From contig CAMLYN010000063.1 of NCBI GenBank assembly GCA_946491675.1, positions 1-6,383 of the forward strand: 6,383 nucleotides of DNA. The letters are read 5' to 3'. Below, piece after piece: positions 6,371 through 6,383 of the stretch. Position numbers and translations under genes: made by a program. The notes below the pieces were generated by a model. That model saw only the letters and a list, made by a program, of their open reading frames with translations. It did not search any database and was not told the origin of the DNA. Source of the DNA: an uncultured Mycoplasmatota bacterium. Its GTDB lineage: Bacteria; Bacillota_I; Bacilli_A; RF39; UBA660. The stretch's first letter is position 1; the number at the start of each line of letters is the position of its first letter.

Positions 6371-6383
6371 TTTTTGGTTTTTT
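6359..6383 (+). terminator. Probable intrinsic terminator after the rnfD-G fusion, cut by window end
   Basis: AAACCAAA (6359-6366) pairs with TTTGGTTT (6373-6380) across a six-base TTAATT loop, followed by T to the last base of the window. The stem has eight base pairs but only two G-C pairs, and the left arm lies in the last codons of the fusion gene. The T tract cannot be measured beyond 6383. The loop sequence is the same as in the der terminator. If active, it separates rnfC and rnfD-G from any downstream rnf genes. Confidence 0.65.

Overview
The window is a very AT-rich stretch (GC roughly a quarter to 30 percent by eye) with six complete genes and one at the left edge that may be partial, all on the + strand. 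It looks like a low-GC Firmicute. The small genes, Lys/Ile/Asn/Tyr-rich proteins, near-consensus sigma-A promoters, strong Shine-Dalgarno sites and clostridial-type Rnf subunits suggest the Bacilli/Erysipelotrichia/RF39-like or AT-rich Clostridia range; the exact taxon is inference. The few Trp codons (Der, RnfC, RnfD) are all TGG, and a TGA ends the gene before der, so the standard bacterial code fits better than the Mycoplasma code.

Layout. (1) Bases 3-497: a small protein with a possible CheD/NTAN1-like Cys-His deamidase core; its true start could lie outside the window. (2) Bases 578-1147: an orphan Tyr-rich hypothetical gene with its own extended -10 promoter. (3) Bases 1154-3650: a transcription unit with a textbook promoter, then engB/ysxC, a 156-residue unknown protein and der/engA, closed by a strong intrinsic terminator. 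EngB and Der are both 50S ribosome-assembly GTPases, and the unknown protein between them overlaps der by ATGA. (4) Bases 3660-6383: a second unit with a clear promoter, carrying rnfC and a gene in which RnfD is fused to a compact RnfG-like FMN-binding domain, followed at once by a terminator-like hairpin at the window edge.

The most unusual feature is the RnfD-RnfG fusion. It carries two candidate covalent-FMN threonine motifs, one in the RnfD extracytoplasmic loop and one in the C-terminal FMN-binding domain. The predicted topology (ten RnfD helices plus one RnfG anchor helix) puts both on the outer face. RnfC and the fusion would form part of the Rnf ferredoxin:NAD+ oxidoreductase, which couples electron transfer to Na+ or H+ pumping. 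RnfA, RnfB and RnfE are not in view, and the hairpin after the fusion raises the question of whether they are in the same transcript.

No RNA genes, mobile elements, CRISPR arrays or riboswitches were recognised. No gap between genes exceeds about 110 bases.
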